From positions 1 to 37,906 of the forward strand of contig JANQFK010000032.1 of NCBI GenBank assembly GCA_028277885.1: a DNA stretch of 37,906 nucleotides, in the 5' to 3' direction. The position numbers and the translations under genes are program-made. Origin of the DNA: Myxococcota bacterium. GTDB taxonomy: Bacteria > Myxococcota_A > UBA9160 > UBA6930. Each line of letters begins with the position of its first letter. Position 1 is the first letter of the stretch. Positions 1 through 7,940 of this stretch are shown here, in pieces. The notes beneath the pieces are model-generated. The model ran no database searches. It saw nothing but the letters and a program-made list of their open reading frames with translations, and was not told the origin of the DNA.

Positions 1-2
1 CC

Positions 3-614
3 GAGGCGCGCCGGCTCCGCTTCGACAGCGTGCTCGACGTGGGCTGCGGGCGCGGCGAGATGCTCCAGGCCTTCGGCGAGCGTTTCCCCGCCCGAGGCAC
101 CGGTGTCGACCTCTCCGAGGCGGCCGTCGCCGCCTGCCGGCGCCGCTTCCCCGACGCGCGGTTCGAGGTTCTCGATCTCGAAGCCGACCGCCTCTCCGAG
201 CGCTTCGACCTCGTGTTGTGCAGCGAGGTGCTCGAGCACTGCGGGGATCCGGCTCGCGCTCTGGGGAACCTGCGGCAGATGACGGCGGGGCACCTGCTCC
301 TGACGGTGCCCGGCGGGCCCGTGTTCCCCATCGACCGCGCCATGGGACACCACCGCCACTTCCGGCCCGACTCGCTCCGGGGCCTCCTGGCCGAGAACGG
401 CTTCGACGTCCTGCGCGTGCGGCGCTGGGGGTTTCCGTTCCACTCGGCCTACAAGCTGGCCATCAACCTGCGGCCCCGCGCGGCTCTCGAGAGCTTCGCG
501 GGGGGCGCGTACGGGCCGGCGCAGCGCGCGATCGGGACGGCGCTGCGGGGGCTCTTCCACCTGAACCTGCTGCCCTTCGGGTGGCAGCTCGTAGCCGCGG
601 CGCGGCCGCGCTGA
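3..614 (+). CDS. class I SAM-dependent methyltransferase (5' end outside window)
   Basis: The frame is open to the left edge of the window, with sense codons before the first possible GTG at 30, so the N-terminus is missing and about 203 residues remain. The SAM-binding motif I is visible as VLDVGCGRGE, followed by an acidic residue at the end of strand beta2 (GTGVDLS) and a motif IV-like segment (LVLCSEVLEHC). This is the common Methyltransf_11/23 type fold. The C-terminal part (FRPDSLRGLLAENGF, then a hydrophobic tail) resembles methyltransferases found beside glycosyltransferases in surface-polysaccharide loci. The stop is 6 bp before the amidotransferase gene, which suggests co-transcription. 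The acceptor substrate cannot be read from the sequence; a sugar or lipid-linked glycan intermediate is likely only from context. Confidence 0.85.
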   Translation, partial: EARRLRFDSVLDVGCGRGEMLQAFGERFPARGTGVDLSEAAVAACRRRFPDARFEVLDLEADRLSERFDLVLCSEVLEHCGDPARALGNLRQMTAGHLLLTVPGGPVFPIDRAMGHHRHFRPDSLRGLLAENGFDVLRVRRWGFPFHSAYKLAINLRPRAALESFAGGAYGPAQRAIGTALRGLFHLNLLPFGWQLVAAARPR

Positions 615-620
615 CGCGCC

Positions 621-2501
621 ATGTGCGGGATCTTCGGCATGGTGGGACCGAGCAGCGACTGCGCGCTCGACCCGGCGGGACGCCGAGCCCTGCGGACCCT
701 CGCGCACCGCGGTCCCGACGACGAAGGCTGGTGGCAGGGGGACGGCGTGGTGCTCGGCCACCGGCGCCTCAGCATCATGGACACCTCGCCCGCGGGCCAC
801 GAGCCCCTCGCCAACGAGGACGGCCGCGTACAGCTGGTCTTCAACGGCGAGATCTACGGCTTCCACCGGCTCCGCGAGGAGCTGGAGGCGCTGGGGCACG
901 TCTTCCGCTCCCAGTGCGACGCCGAGGTGATCGTCCACGGCTGGGAGGCCTGGGGACGCGGCGTCCTCGACCGCATCCACGGCATGTTCGCCTTCGGTCT
1001 GTGGGACGCGGGCGAGCGCAAGCTCCTGCTCGCGCGCGACCGCTTGGGGAAGAAGCCGCTCTTCCTGGCGCGGCGGGGCGGGAGCCTCGCCTTCGCGTCG
1101 GGCCTGCGGGCGCTCGTGGAGGCGGGCGCCCTGGCGCCCGAGGTCGACGTCCGGGCCCTGCGCGAGTTCCTGTTCTTCAACTACGTCCCCGGGCCGCGCA
1201 CCATCCTGCGCGACGCCGAGCTGCTGCCCGCGGGAAGCTGGCTCGAGTGGCGCGCCGGGCACGAGACCTGCGGCCGATTCTGGGACCTCGCCGACGCCCG
1301 CCCCCTCGACGATCCGCGCACCGCCCGACGCGCCTTCGAGAAGCGGCTCGCGGAGGCCACCCGGGAGCGGCTCGTGGCCGACGTGCCCGTGGGCGTGTTC
1401 CTCTCCGGCGGCGTGGACTCGGCCCTCGTCGCGGCCCTCGCCCAGCGCGAGTCGCGGGAGCCGCTGGCGAGCTTCACGGTGGGGTTCGGGGAAGCGTCCT
1501 GGGACGAGCGACCCAAGGCGCTCCGCGTGGCCGAGCGCATCGGGACCCGCCACCACGAGGTGACGTGTCGGCCCGAGGACGTTCCGGGCGTCTTCCGCCG
1601 CCTCGTGGCCAGCGCGGACCACCTGCTGGCCGACCAGTCGGCGATCCCCCTGGCGCTGCTCGCGGAGCGCGCGCGGGAGTCGGTCAAGGTGGTGCTGACC
1701 GGCGACGGGGGCGACGAGCTGCTGGCGGGCTACGTCACCTACCGTGCCCTCGGGCCGTCCCGCGCCTGGATCGCGGCCCTTCCCCGGCCGCTGCGCGCCG
1801 CGCTGGGTCGCTGGGCGCGAAGGCTCCCCGCCGGGCCCGGCAAGATGCCCGCCGCGGGGCTCGCGGCGCGCTTCCTCGCCGCCACCGACGCGCACCCGGC
1901 GGCCGCCCACGCCCGCTGGCGGGCGATCCGTTCCGCCGACGAGATCGAGGCCCTGGTCGGACCGCTGGGAGCCGGACCTCCCGAGTGGGCGGGCTACGCC
2001 GCGGCGCTGGCGCCGCGGCCGGGCTGGAGCTGGCTGCGGCGTGCCGTCTACGCCGACGTCGGCCACTGGCTCGTGGACTCGGTGCTGGCCAAGCTGGACC
2101 GCGCCAGCATGGCGGTGGGGCTCGAGGCACGCTCGCCGCTCCTCGACGCCCGGCTCTTCGAGCTCGCCTTCGGAACGCTCCTCGCCGACGAGGCCAACGC
2201 CGGGAAGGCTCCGCTGCGCCGACTCGCCGGGAAGCTGCTGGGGGAGGACGTCGCCCGAACGCCGAAGGAGGGCTTCCAGACGCCCTGGTCGGCGTGGCTG
2301 CGCGGGCCTCTGCGTCCCTGGCTCCGCGCTACCCTGGACGACCTCGAGCGCCGGCTCGGCGGGGCCCTGTGCCGGGATGCGGTGCGTCGCACCGAGGAGG
2401 AGCACGCGCGGGGGCGGCGCGACCACGGGCTGGCGCTGTTCGGCCTGTGTGCCCTTTCGGAGTGGGCCCGGCTCTTCCCGGGCCTGCGGGTCCCGGGATG
2501 A
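621..2501 (+). CDS. asnB: glutamine-hydrolysing asparagine synthase family amidotransferase
   Basis: 626 residues, the full length of the family. The N-terminal Ntn-type glutaminase domain starts MCGIFGMVG, so Cys2 becomes the nucleophile after Met removal. It also shows the HRGPDDEG and VFNGEIYG glutamine-binding segments. The C-terminal synthetase domain carries the ATP pyrophosphatase loop SGGVDS at residues 262-267 and a GDGGDELLAGY segment. Family members transfer glutamine-derived ammonia to aspartate or, in polysaccharide clusters, to a carboxylate on a sugar or peptide. Here the gene lies between a methyltransferase and a glycosyltransferase and overlaps the latter by ATGA. A role in modifying a glycan is therefore as likely as bulk asparagine synthesis. 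The predicted non-discriminating AspRS at the other end of the window makes the asparagine source of this organism a live question. Confidence 0.9.
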   Translation: MCGIFGMVGPSSDCALDPAGRRALRTLAHRGPDDEGWWQGDGVVLGHRRLSIMDTSPAGHEPLANEDGRVQLVFNGEIYGFHRLREELEALGHVFRSQCDAEVIVHGWEAWGRGVLDRIHGMFAFGLWDAGERKLLLARDRLGKKPLFLARRGGSLAFASGLRALVEAGALAPEVDVRALREFLFFNYVPGPRTILRDAELLPAGSWLEWRAGHETCGRFWDLADARPLDDPRTARRAFEKRLAEATRERLVADVPVGVFLSGGVDSALVAALAQRESREPLASFTVGFGEASWDERPKALRVAERIGTRHHEVTCRPEDVPGVFRRLVASADHLLADQSAIPLALLAERARESVKVVLTGDGGDELLAGYVTYRALGPSRAWIAALPRPLRAALGRWARRLPAGPGKMPAAGLAARFLAATDAHPAAAHARWRAIRSADEIEALVGPLGAGPPEWAGYAAALAPRPGWSWLRRAVYADVGHWLVDSVLAKLDRASMAVGLEARSPLLDARLFELAFGTLLADEANAGKAPLRRLAGKLLGEDVARTPKEGFQTPWSAWLRGPLRPWLRATLDDLERRLGGALCRDAVRRTEEEHARGRRDHGLALFGLCALSEWARLFPGLRVPG

Positions 2502-3436
2502 AGGAGGAGGACGCGGTGGCCCCGAGCCAACGCCGCGGGCGCGACGCCGCGCTCTCGATGGTGATCCCCGCCTACGACGAGGAGGCGTCCATCGGCGCCG
2601 TGGTCGAGGAGGCCCGCGAGGTCCTCGAGAGCCTGGGCGTGCGGGGGGAGGTCCTGGTGGTGGACGACTGCAGCCGCGATCGCACCGGCGAGATCGCCGA
2701 GGAGTCCGGCGCCACCGTGATCCGCAACGTCCAGAACTCGGGCTACGGCTACTCCCTGATGCGCGGCATCCGCCACGCGCGCCACGACGCCGTGGCGATC
2801 GTCGACGGGGACGGGTCCTACCCGGTCCGCCGCTTCCCCGAGCTCTTCGAGGAGTTCCGCCGCGGCAACGCGATGGTGGTGGGAAGCCGCCGGGGCGACC
2901 ACTACGCCGGATCGGTCCGGATGCGCGCGCTCCGCTGGCTCTTCTCGGCGCTCACGAGCTTCATCGCGGGGCGCTGGGTACCCGACGTGAACTCGGGCAT
3001 GCGCATCCTCGAGCGGGAGAAGGTGCTGCCGCTGTTCCGCCACATGAGCTACGGCTTCTCCTTCACCACGTCGATCACGCTGCTGTTCATGATGCGCGCG
3101 CTCCCCGTCGCCTACGTGCCCGTCGAGTACCGCAAGCGGTCGGGCAGCTCGAAGGTGTCCTACTTCCGGGACTCCCTGCGAGCGCTCCAGATCATCGCTT
3201 CCATCACGGCGCGGCTCAATCCGATCAAGCTCTTCCTGCTCGCCGCCGTGGTCAATGCCCTCCTCATGCTCCCCCTCGTGGGCCTGCTCGCACTCTCCGG
3301 CAACGCCGGCGTGCCGCTGGTCCTCGTGATCGAGACCAGCGCGATCCTGGTGGGCCTGGGGCTGCTGGTGGAGGCCCTCGTGGACAAGTCGCTCTTCGAG
3401 AGCCCGGGGGAGAAGGACCCGGGGGGTCGCCCGTGA
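2498..3436 (+). CDS. family 2 glycosyltransferase, polyprenyl-phosphate type, with C-terminal membrane segments
   Basis: 312 residues. The ATG is chosen because it overlaps the asnB stop (ATGA) and sits just before the conserved GT-A core; the longer open frame upstream is a shadow of asnB. The core reads SMVIPAYDEEASIG (residues 20-33), VVDDCSRD (about 54-61) and the metal-binding IVDGDGSY (about 101-108). This matches the dolichyl/undecaprenyl-phosphate mannose or glucose synthase group. Two hydrophobic stretches follow the catalytic domain (from about LFLLAAVVNALLMLPLVGLL and from VPLVLVIETSAILVGLGLL) and should anchor the enzyme in the inner membrane. The likely reaction is sugar transfer from a nucleotide sugar to a polyprenyl phosphate. 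Donor and acceptor are unknown. The gene is translationally coupled on both sides. Confidence 0.9.
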   Translation: MKEEDAVAPSQRRGRDAALSMVIPAYDEEASIGAVVEEAREVLESLGVRGEVLVVDDCSRDRTGEIAEESGATVIRNVQNSGYGYSLMRGIRHARHDAVAIVDGDGSYPVRRFPELFEEFRRGNAMVVGSRRGDHYAGSVRMRALRWLFSALTSFIAGRWVPDVNSGMRILEREKVLPLFRHMSYGFSFTTSITLLFMMRALPVAYVPVEYRKRSGSSKVSYFRDSLRALQIIASITARLNPIKLFLLAAVVNALLMLPLVGLLALSGNAGVPLVLVIETSAILVGLGLLVEALVDKSLFESPGEKDPGGRP

Positions 3437-4203
3437 GCCCGACCGGGAACGAGGCCGCGTGGGCGTGGCAGTGGAGCCACCTCGAGGACGACAGCGAGAT
3501 GCTGTTCCGGGAGTGGATCGAGCCCAACCGCCTGGAGGACTTCCGGGGGAAGGCGGTGCTCGACGCCGGCTGCGGCGGCGGGCAGCACCTGCGCCTCGTG
3601 GCTCCTCACGCCGCCGAGGCCGTCGGCGTGGACCTCTCCTGCGCGGAGCTCGCCGCGGAGCGCTGCCGCGACCTCGCGAACGTGAGCACCGTCGCGGGCG
3701 ACGTCGCCGAGATCGACCTGGGTCGCCGCTTCGACGTGGTCTACTCCATCGGCGTCCTGCACCACACCGACGACCCGCAGCGAAGCTTCGAGAACCTCGC
3801 GCGCCACGTGGCGCCGGGTGGACGGCTGATCGTCTGGGTCTACTCCCACGAGGGCAACTTCTGGAATCGCGCGTTGGTGGAGCCGGCCAAGCAGCTCTAC
3901 GGGCGTTGGCCACGGGGGCTGCTCCTGGCCCTGGCCTGGGTGCTGACCGCGCTGCTCTGGCTCCCGATCCAGACCGTCTACCGGCTGCCGCTGCGCGGAC
4001 TCCCCTACTGGGAGTACTTCGCCAACTTCCGGAGGCTTCCCTTCCGACGCAACGTGCTCAACGTGTTCGACAAGCTGAACGCCCCGCAGACCCACTTCCT
4101 GCGTCGCGAGGACGTGGAGTCCTGGTTCGCCGAAGGCTTCCGGGACGTCCACGTGAGCCCCTACGTGGGCGTGAGCTGGCGCGCCTCGGGGACGCGGCTC
4201 TAG
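3433..4203 (+). CDS. class I SAM-dependent methyltransferase
   Basis: 256 residues from a GTG whose GTGA overlaps the stop of the glycosyltransferase. Motif I is VLDAGCGGGQH near residue 41, motif II ends in GVDLS, and the post-I region reads YSIGVLHHTDDPQRSFENL, typical of Methyltransf_11. The N-terminal WAWQWSHLEDD segment and a hydrophobic helix in the second half (LLLALAWVLTALLWLPI) are seen in methyltransferases of glycan or glycolipid clusters. The gene ends in a CTAG shared with the stop of the convergent gene on the minus strand, so no terminator lies between them. The substrate is not identifiable. Confidence 0.87.
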   Translation: MSPTGNEAAWAWQWSHLEDDSEMLFREWIEPNRLEDFRGKAVLDAGCGGGQHLRLVAPHAAEAVGVDLSCAELAAERCRDLANVSTVAGDVAEIDLGRRFDVVYSIGVLHHTDDPQRSFENLARHVAPGGRLIVWVYSHEGNFWNRALVEPAKQLYGRWPRGLLLALAWVLTALLWLPIQTVYRLPLRGLPYWEYFANFRRLPFRRNVLNVFDKLNAPQTHFLRREDVESWFAEGFRDVHVSPYVGVSWRASGTRL

Positions 4204-4952
4204 ACCGCCGTCGCCAGGCCGATCACGGAGATGCCGAAGGGCGGCGTCCGGAGCGCCTCGAGGCGGCGGACCACCGGCACCACCCAGCGGTCGAAGACGC
4301 CCACCTGGGCGACCGTGCCACGGTTCACGCGCTTCGAACGCAGCAGCCGGTAGTTCACCCACCAGCCCACCGCACCGACGGCGTTGAAGTAGAAGCACTC
4401 GTCCACCGCGAAGCCCGCCTCTCGGAGCTTGAGGCGCAGCTCGCCGGCGGTGTAGCGGCGATGGTGCCCGACGGCGGCATCGAAGGCGCCGTAGAGCGCC
4501 GCGTGGGCGGGGACCAGGACGGCCGCGGTGCCCCCCTCGGGAAGCACCCGACGCAGGGACGCCAGGGCGGCGGCGTCGTCTTCGATGTGCTCGATCACGT
4601 TCAGCGCGGTGAGCGAGTCGAGGTCGTGCCCCGCGACCTGCTCGGGAAAGCGCGGATCGGTCAGGTCGGCCACCACGCCGTGCCACTCGGGGCTCGAGGC
4701 GAGTCGCTCGCGCAGGCCCTCGATCAGCTCGGACTCGAGGTCCACCGAGACGACGCGCTCGCGACCCAGCAGGGTGCGGGTGAAGCCCCCGACGCCGCAC
4801 CCGATCTCGAGCACCCGGCGCCCGATGTGGGATGCCATGCGGTCGTGCTGCCAGCGGAAGTAGCGCGTCGCGCCCTCCATCGCGGTGGACGAGACCACGA
4901 AGCGGTCGAGGTCGAAGGCCGAGGGCGAGCCGGGCCCCGAGGAGGCACTCAC
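4200..4952 (-). CDS. class I SAM-dependent methyltransferase
   Basis: 250 residues. The start is the GTG at 4952-4950, which overlaps the stop of the upstream methyltransferase (GTGA); upstream sequence in this frame is a shadow. Motif I is VLEIGCGVGGF around residues 44-54, then VSVDLESE, and the motif IV region reads LTALNVIEHIEDDAAAL. A GHHRRYTAGELRLKLREAGF segment is typical of methyltransferases that travel with glycosyltransferases and membrane glycolipid genes. Its TAG stop shares the CTAG with the plus-strand methyltransferase. It is the last gene of the long minus-strand run that begins at the pilins. The acceptor is unknown. Confidence 0.85.
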   Translation of the reverse strand: MSASSGPGSPSAFDLDRFVVSSTAMEGATRYFRWQHDRMASHIGRRVLEIGCGVGGFTRTLLGRERVVSVDLESELIEGLRERLASSPEWHGVVADLTDPRFPEQVAGHDLDSLTALNVIEHIEDDAAALASLRRVLPEGGTAAVLVPAHAALYGAFDAAVGHHRRYTAGELRLKLREAGFAVDECFYFNAVGAVGWWVNYRLLRSKRVNRGTVAQVGVFDRWVVPVVRRLEALRTPPFGISVIGLATAV

Positions 4953-5794
4953 GGGCCGGAGCGGCGGGCCGTCACCCGCCACAGGCTCGACGGCAGGCCC
5001 GCCGTGTGGGGCGCCAGGGCGTCGCGCAGGGCGGACTCGACCCTCGCGACGAGCGCGGCCTCGGCGGCCTGCTCGCGCAGCAGCGACGCGACCGGGCCCA
5101 CCTCCAGGAAGAAGCGGACCGCCTCGTCGAGGTCGCCCTCGGCGATGCGCATCGTCACCTCCAGGGCCTCGAGCGCGACGTCGGCGAAGCCCGCGCCCTC
5201 GAGGATCGCGCGCACGCGCGCGTCGTCGCCGAAGGAGAACATGCCCGGGGCGCCCGGGGCCGGGGGCGGCGGCAGCTCGAGGAGCGGCGCGACGGCTCCC
5301 ATCGGCACCGTCACCCAGGGATTGCGCGGGGGCGGCTGCCAGCACACGAACGCGAGCCGGCCACCGGGAGCGAGGGCGGCGTGCAGGTTCGCGAAGGCGG
5401 CGGCGGGGTCGTCGAAGAACATCACGCCGAAGCGCGAGAACACGAGGTCGTAGCCGGCCTCGGGAAGCTCGGCGCTCTGGGCGTCGGCCTCGAAGAACTC
5501 GGCCCAGCGCGGGCCCGTCTCGACGGCGCGGCGGCGCGCCAGCTCGAGCATCGGGGCCGAGACGTCGATGCCCGTCGCGCGCCCGCCCTCCCCGACCCGG
5601 CGCGCGAGCTCGAGGGTGGTGGCGCCGCAGCCGCAGCCCACGTCGAGGACGCGCTCGCCCGGCCGGGGGTCGGCGGCCTCGAGGGCCCGCTCGCCGTGGG
5701 GCCGGATCTGGCGATCGAGGCGCTCCTGGTTCGCCACCCAGGCGCGGCCGCCCTGCTCGTTCCAGAAGCGGATCTGATCGGCGTTGTGCGACAC
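4949..5794 (-). CDS. class I SAM-dependent methyltransferase, UbiE/Methyltransf_25 type
   Basis: 281 residues from a GTG. It begins with RFWNEQGGRAWVANQERLD, a segment characteristic of a widespread family of small-molecule methyltransferases, followed by motif I (VLDVGCGCGATT) and GIDVSAPML. The motif IV region reads YDLVFSRFGVMFFDD. These features place it near ubiquinone/menaquinone-type and sarcosine/arsenite-type methyltransferases, but nothing fixes the substrate. It is 34 bp downstream of the second TPR hydrolase gene and coupled to the next methyltransferase, so it probably belongs to the same transcript. I would not call it UbiE itself. Confidence 0.85.
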   Translation of the reverse strand: MSHNADQIRFWNEQGGRAWVANQERLDRQIRPHGERALEAADPRPGERVLDVGCGCGATTLELARRVGEGGRATGIDVSAPMLELARRRAVETGPRWAEFFEADAQSAELPEAGYDLVFSRFGVMFFDDPAAAFANLHAALAPGGRLAFVCWQPPPRNPWVTVPMGAVAPLLELPPPPAPGAPGMFSFGDDARVRAILEGAGFADVALEALEVTMRIAEGDLDEAVRFFLEVGPVASLLREQAAEAALVARVESALRDALAPHTAGLPSSLWRVTARRSGP

Positions 5795-5828
5795 CCCGGG
5801 CCCCCTCGCTGAGAGCGCGGAGCCTACC

Positions 5829-7940
5829 TCAGGCGCCGGATTCGACCCGCGCCGCCTCCTCGGCGCGACCGGACTGGCGCAGCAGGTGGGCGAGGTTGCG
5901 GCGCGCGTTCGCGTAGGCGGGATCGCGCTCCAGCAGCTCGCGGAAGATCGCCTCGGCGCGCCCGGTCTCGCCCCGCGCCGCCCAGGCGATGGCGAGGCGG
6001 TTGCGCAGGCCCGGGTCCTGGGCCACGCCGCCGGCCCGGGCGAGCGCGGCCTCGGAGTCCGCGGCGCGCCCGAAGCGCGCGTACTGGATGGCGAGCTGCA
6101 TCCAGGTGGTGGGCGCGCCGGGGTCGAGCTCGGCGGAGCGCTCGAAGCCCGCCAGGGCGCGCTCGTACTCGCCGAGGCGGTCCCATACCGAGGCCACCCG
6201 CGCCTGGAGCTCGGCGCTCTCCGGGAGCAGCGCCAGGGCGCGCTCGGCGTGGGGCTCGGCGCGGGCGGGCTCGCGCTCCGCGACCGCGCCCCACATCAGG
6301 CCCGCGTGGGCCTCGGCGAGCTCGGGGTCCCGCTCGAGGGCCTCGCGGTAGGCGGCGACGGCGCCGGCCAGGTCGGCCAGTGCGACGCGCGCATCGCCGA
6401 CCAGCACGTGGTGCATGGCGTGGTCGGGCACCAGGGCCGCGGCGCGCTCGGCGTGGCGCAAGGCGAGGTCCGGCCGGCCCGCCAGGCGCTCCACGCCCGA
6501 GAGCAGGGTCAGCGCGTGGGCGCTCTCGGGCGCCGCGGCGATCACCCGCTCGAGGTGCGGGCGCGCCCGGGCGGGATCCCCGGCCTCGATGGCGGCGGTG
6601 GCGGACCACAGGTCGGGGAGCAGCGCCAGGCCGTCCTTGGGATCGATGGCGCTCTCGGCGGTGGGCCGCTCGGGAAGCAGGTAGCCGAGGGCGCGCAGGC
6701 GCTCCCGGGAGGCCGGGTCGAGCTCGGCGGGTGGGGCGTCGCGGCCCATCGCGACGATGCGCTCGAGCTCCACCGCGAGGTGCTCGGCGGTCGGGGTCGC
6801 GCTCGCCTCGCCGGCCGCGAGCAGGTCGTGGAGCTGGCCGGGATCCGACGCCAGGGCGTAGAGCTCGGGCCGCGGCGCCTTCACGTAGAGGTGCTCGTCG
6901 GTTCGCAGCGCGTGGAGCGGGCTCCAGCCGAACTCGTAGCGCGTGGCGAGGGTCTCCGCGTAGGCGGCGCGCGGCTCGGGGACGGCGAGGTCGCCGGCGG
7001 CGCTCCAGCGCGGCGACAGGTCGCGGCCGTCGGCCTCGGCGAGCGGGGCCAGGCCCGCCACCCCGAGCAGGGTCGGGGCGAGGTCCACGGTCCCCACCAC
7101 GCCGTCGACGGTGCGGCCCTCGGGCAGCCCGGGACCGGCGAGGATCAGCGGCACGCGCAGCGCCGCGTCGTAGAGCGAGTAGCCGTGGGTGAGCTCCCCG
7201 TGCTCGCCGAGGGACTCGCCGTGGTCCGCCGTCACCGCCACCAGCACCTCGGGGTCCGCGGCCCGCGCGCCCGCGAGCAGCCTGCCGAGCTGCTCGTCCA
7301 CGAAGGCGATCTCGCCCGCGTAGGGGTCCGCGGCGAAGCGGCTCGCCCAGGGCTCCGGCGGATCGTGCTCGCGATGGGGGTCGTAGTAGTGGACCCAGAG
7401 GAGGAAGGGGTCGTCCTCCTCCGCGAGCCAGGCGAGGGCGGCGTCGGTGACGGCGTCGGCGCGCCGCTCGTGGAAGCCGCCGGGCGCCGCCACCCGGGCG
7501 GTGACGGCGTCGTCGTAGTGGTCGAAGCCCGACGCGAGACCGAACTTGCCGTCGAGCACGAAGGCCGCCACCACCGCGCCGGTGCGCCAGCCACCGGACC
7601 GGAAGCGGGCCGCCAGGGTCTCGGCCGACGCGTCGAGCCGGAACAGGCCGTTGTGCCGGACGCCGTGCCGCGGCGGGTGCTGGCCGGTCAGCAGCGAGGC
7701 GTGGGAGGGCAGCGTGAGGGGCGTCGCCGCGATGACGGTCTCGAAGCGGACGCCGCGGACCGCCAGGGCGTCGAGGACCGGCGTGTGGGCGGCCTCCGCC
7801 CCGTAGGCCCCGACGTGGTCGGCGCGCAGCGTGTCGATGCTGACCAGCAGGACGCTCGGCCCCTCGGGCGACGCTCCCCCGCCGCAGCCCGCACCCGCGA
7901 CGCCGAGGGCCAGCGCGAGGCCCGCGAGCGCGCGCCTCAC
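5829..7940 (-). CDS. AP-superfamily ('sulfatase-like') hydrolase fused to C-terminal TPR repeats, probably exported
   Basis: 703 residues from a GTG overlapping the stop of its upstream paralogue (GTGA). A hydrophobic leader ends at a Cys near residue 19 (VAGAGC). The lipobox is weak (Gly at -3), so export is likely but lipidation is uncertain. The hydrolase domain has metal-binding SIDTLRADHVG (Asp36) and TADHGESLGEHG (Asp239-His240), and HYYDPH in between, the alkaline phosphatase superfamily layout. The place of the formylglycine Cys/Ser motif (C/S-x-P-x-R) reads T76-L-P-S-H80, so a Thr occupies the nucleophile position. From about residue 400 the protein is TPR-rich (for example LALRHAERAAALVPD, YERALAGFERSAELDPG). 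The paralogue upstream has the same plan. The substrate is unknown; sulfatase, phosphodiesterase and phosphoglycerol/phosphoethanolamine transferase activities all remain possible. Confidence 0.88.
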   Translation of the reverse strand: MRRALAGLALALGVAGAGCGGGASPEGPSVLLVSIDTLRADHVGAYGAEAAHTPVLDALAVRGVRFETVIAATPLTLPSHASLLTGQHPPRHGVRHNGLFRLDASAETLAARFRSGGWRTGAVVAAFVLDGKFGLASGFDHYDDAVTARVAAPGGFHERRADAVTDAALAWLAEEDDPFLLWVHYYDPHREHDPPEPWASRFAADPYAGEIAFVDEQLGRLLAGARAADPEVLVAVTADHGESLGEHGELTHGYSLYDAALRVPLILAGPGLPEGRTVDGVVGTVDLAPTLLGVAGLAPLAEADGRDLSPRWSAAGDLAVPEPRAAYAETLATRYEFGWSPLHALRTDEHLYVKAPRPELYALASDPGQLHDLLAAGEASATPTAEHLAVELERIVAMGRDAPPAELDPASRERLRALGYLLPERPTAESAIDPKDGLALLPDLWSATAAIEAGDPARARPHLERVIAAAPESAHALTLLSGVERLAGRPDLALRHAERAAALVPDHAMHHVLVGDARVALADLAGAVAAYREALERDPELAEAHAGLMWGAVAEREPARAEPHAERALALLPESAELQARVASVWDRLGEYERALAGFERSAELDPGAPTTWMQLAIQYARFGRAADSEAALARAGGVAQDPGLRNRLAIAWAARGETGRAEAIFRELLERDPAYANARRNLAHLLRQSGRAEEAARVESGA

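Noticed and set aside
218..2497. Very long open frame in front of the glycosyltransferase start
   Set aside because: It lies over asnB in another frame and is Arg/Pro/Ala-rich low-complexity sequence typical of GC-rich shadows; the real gene begins at 2498.
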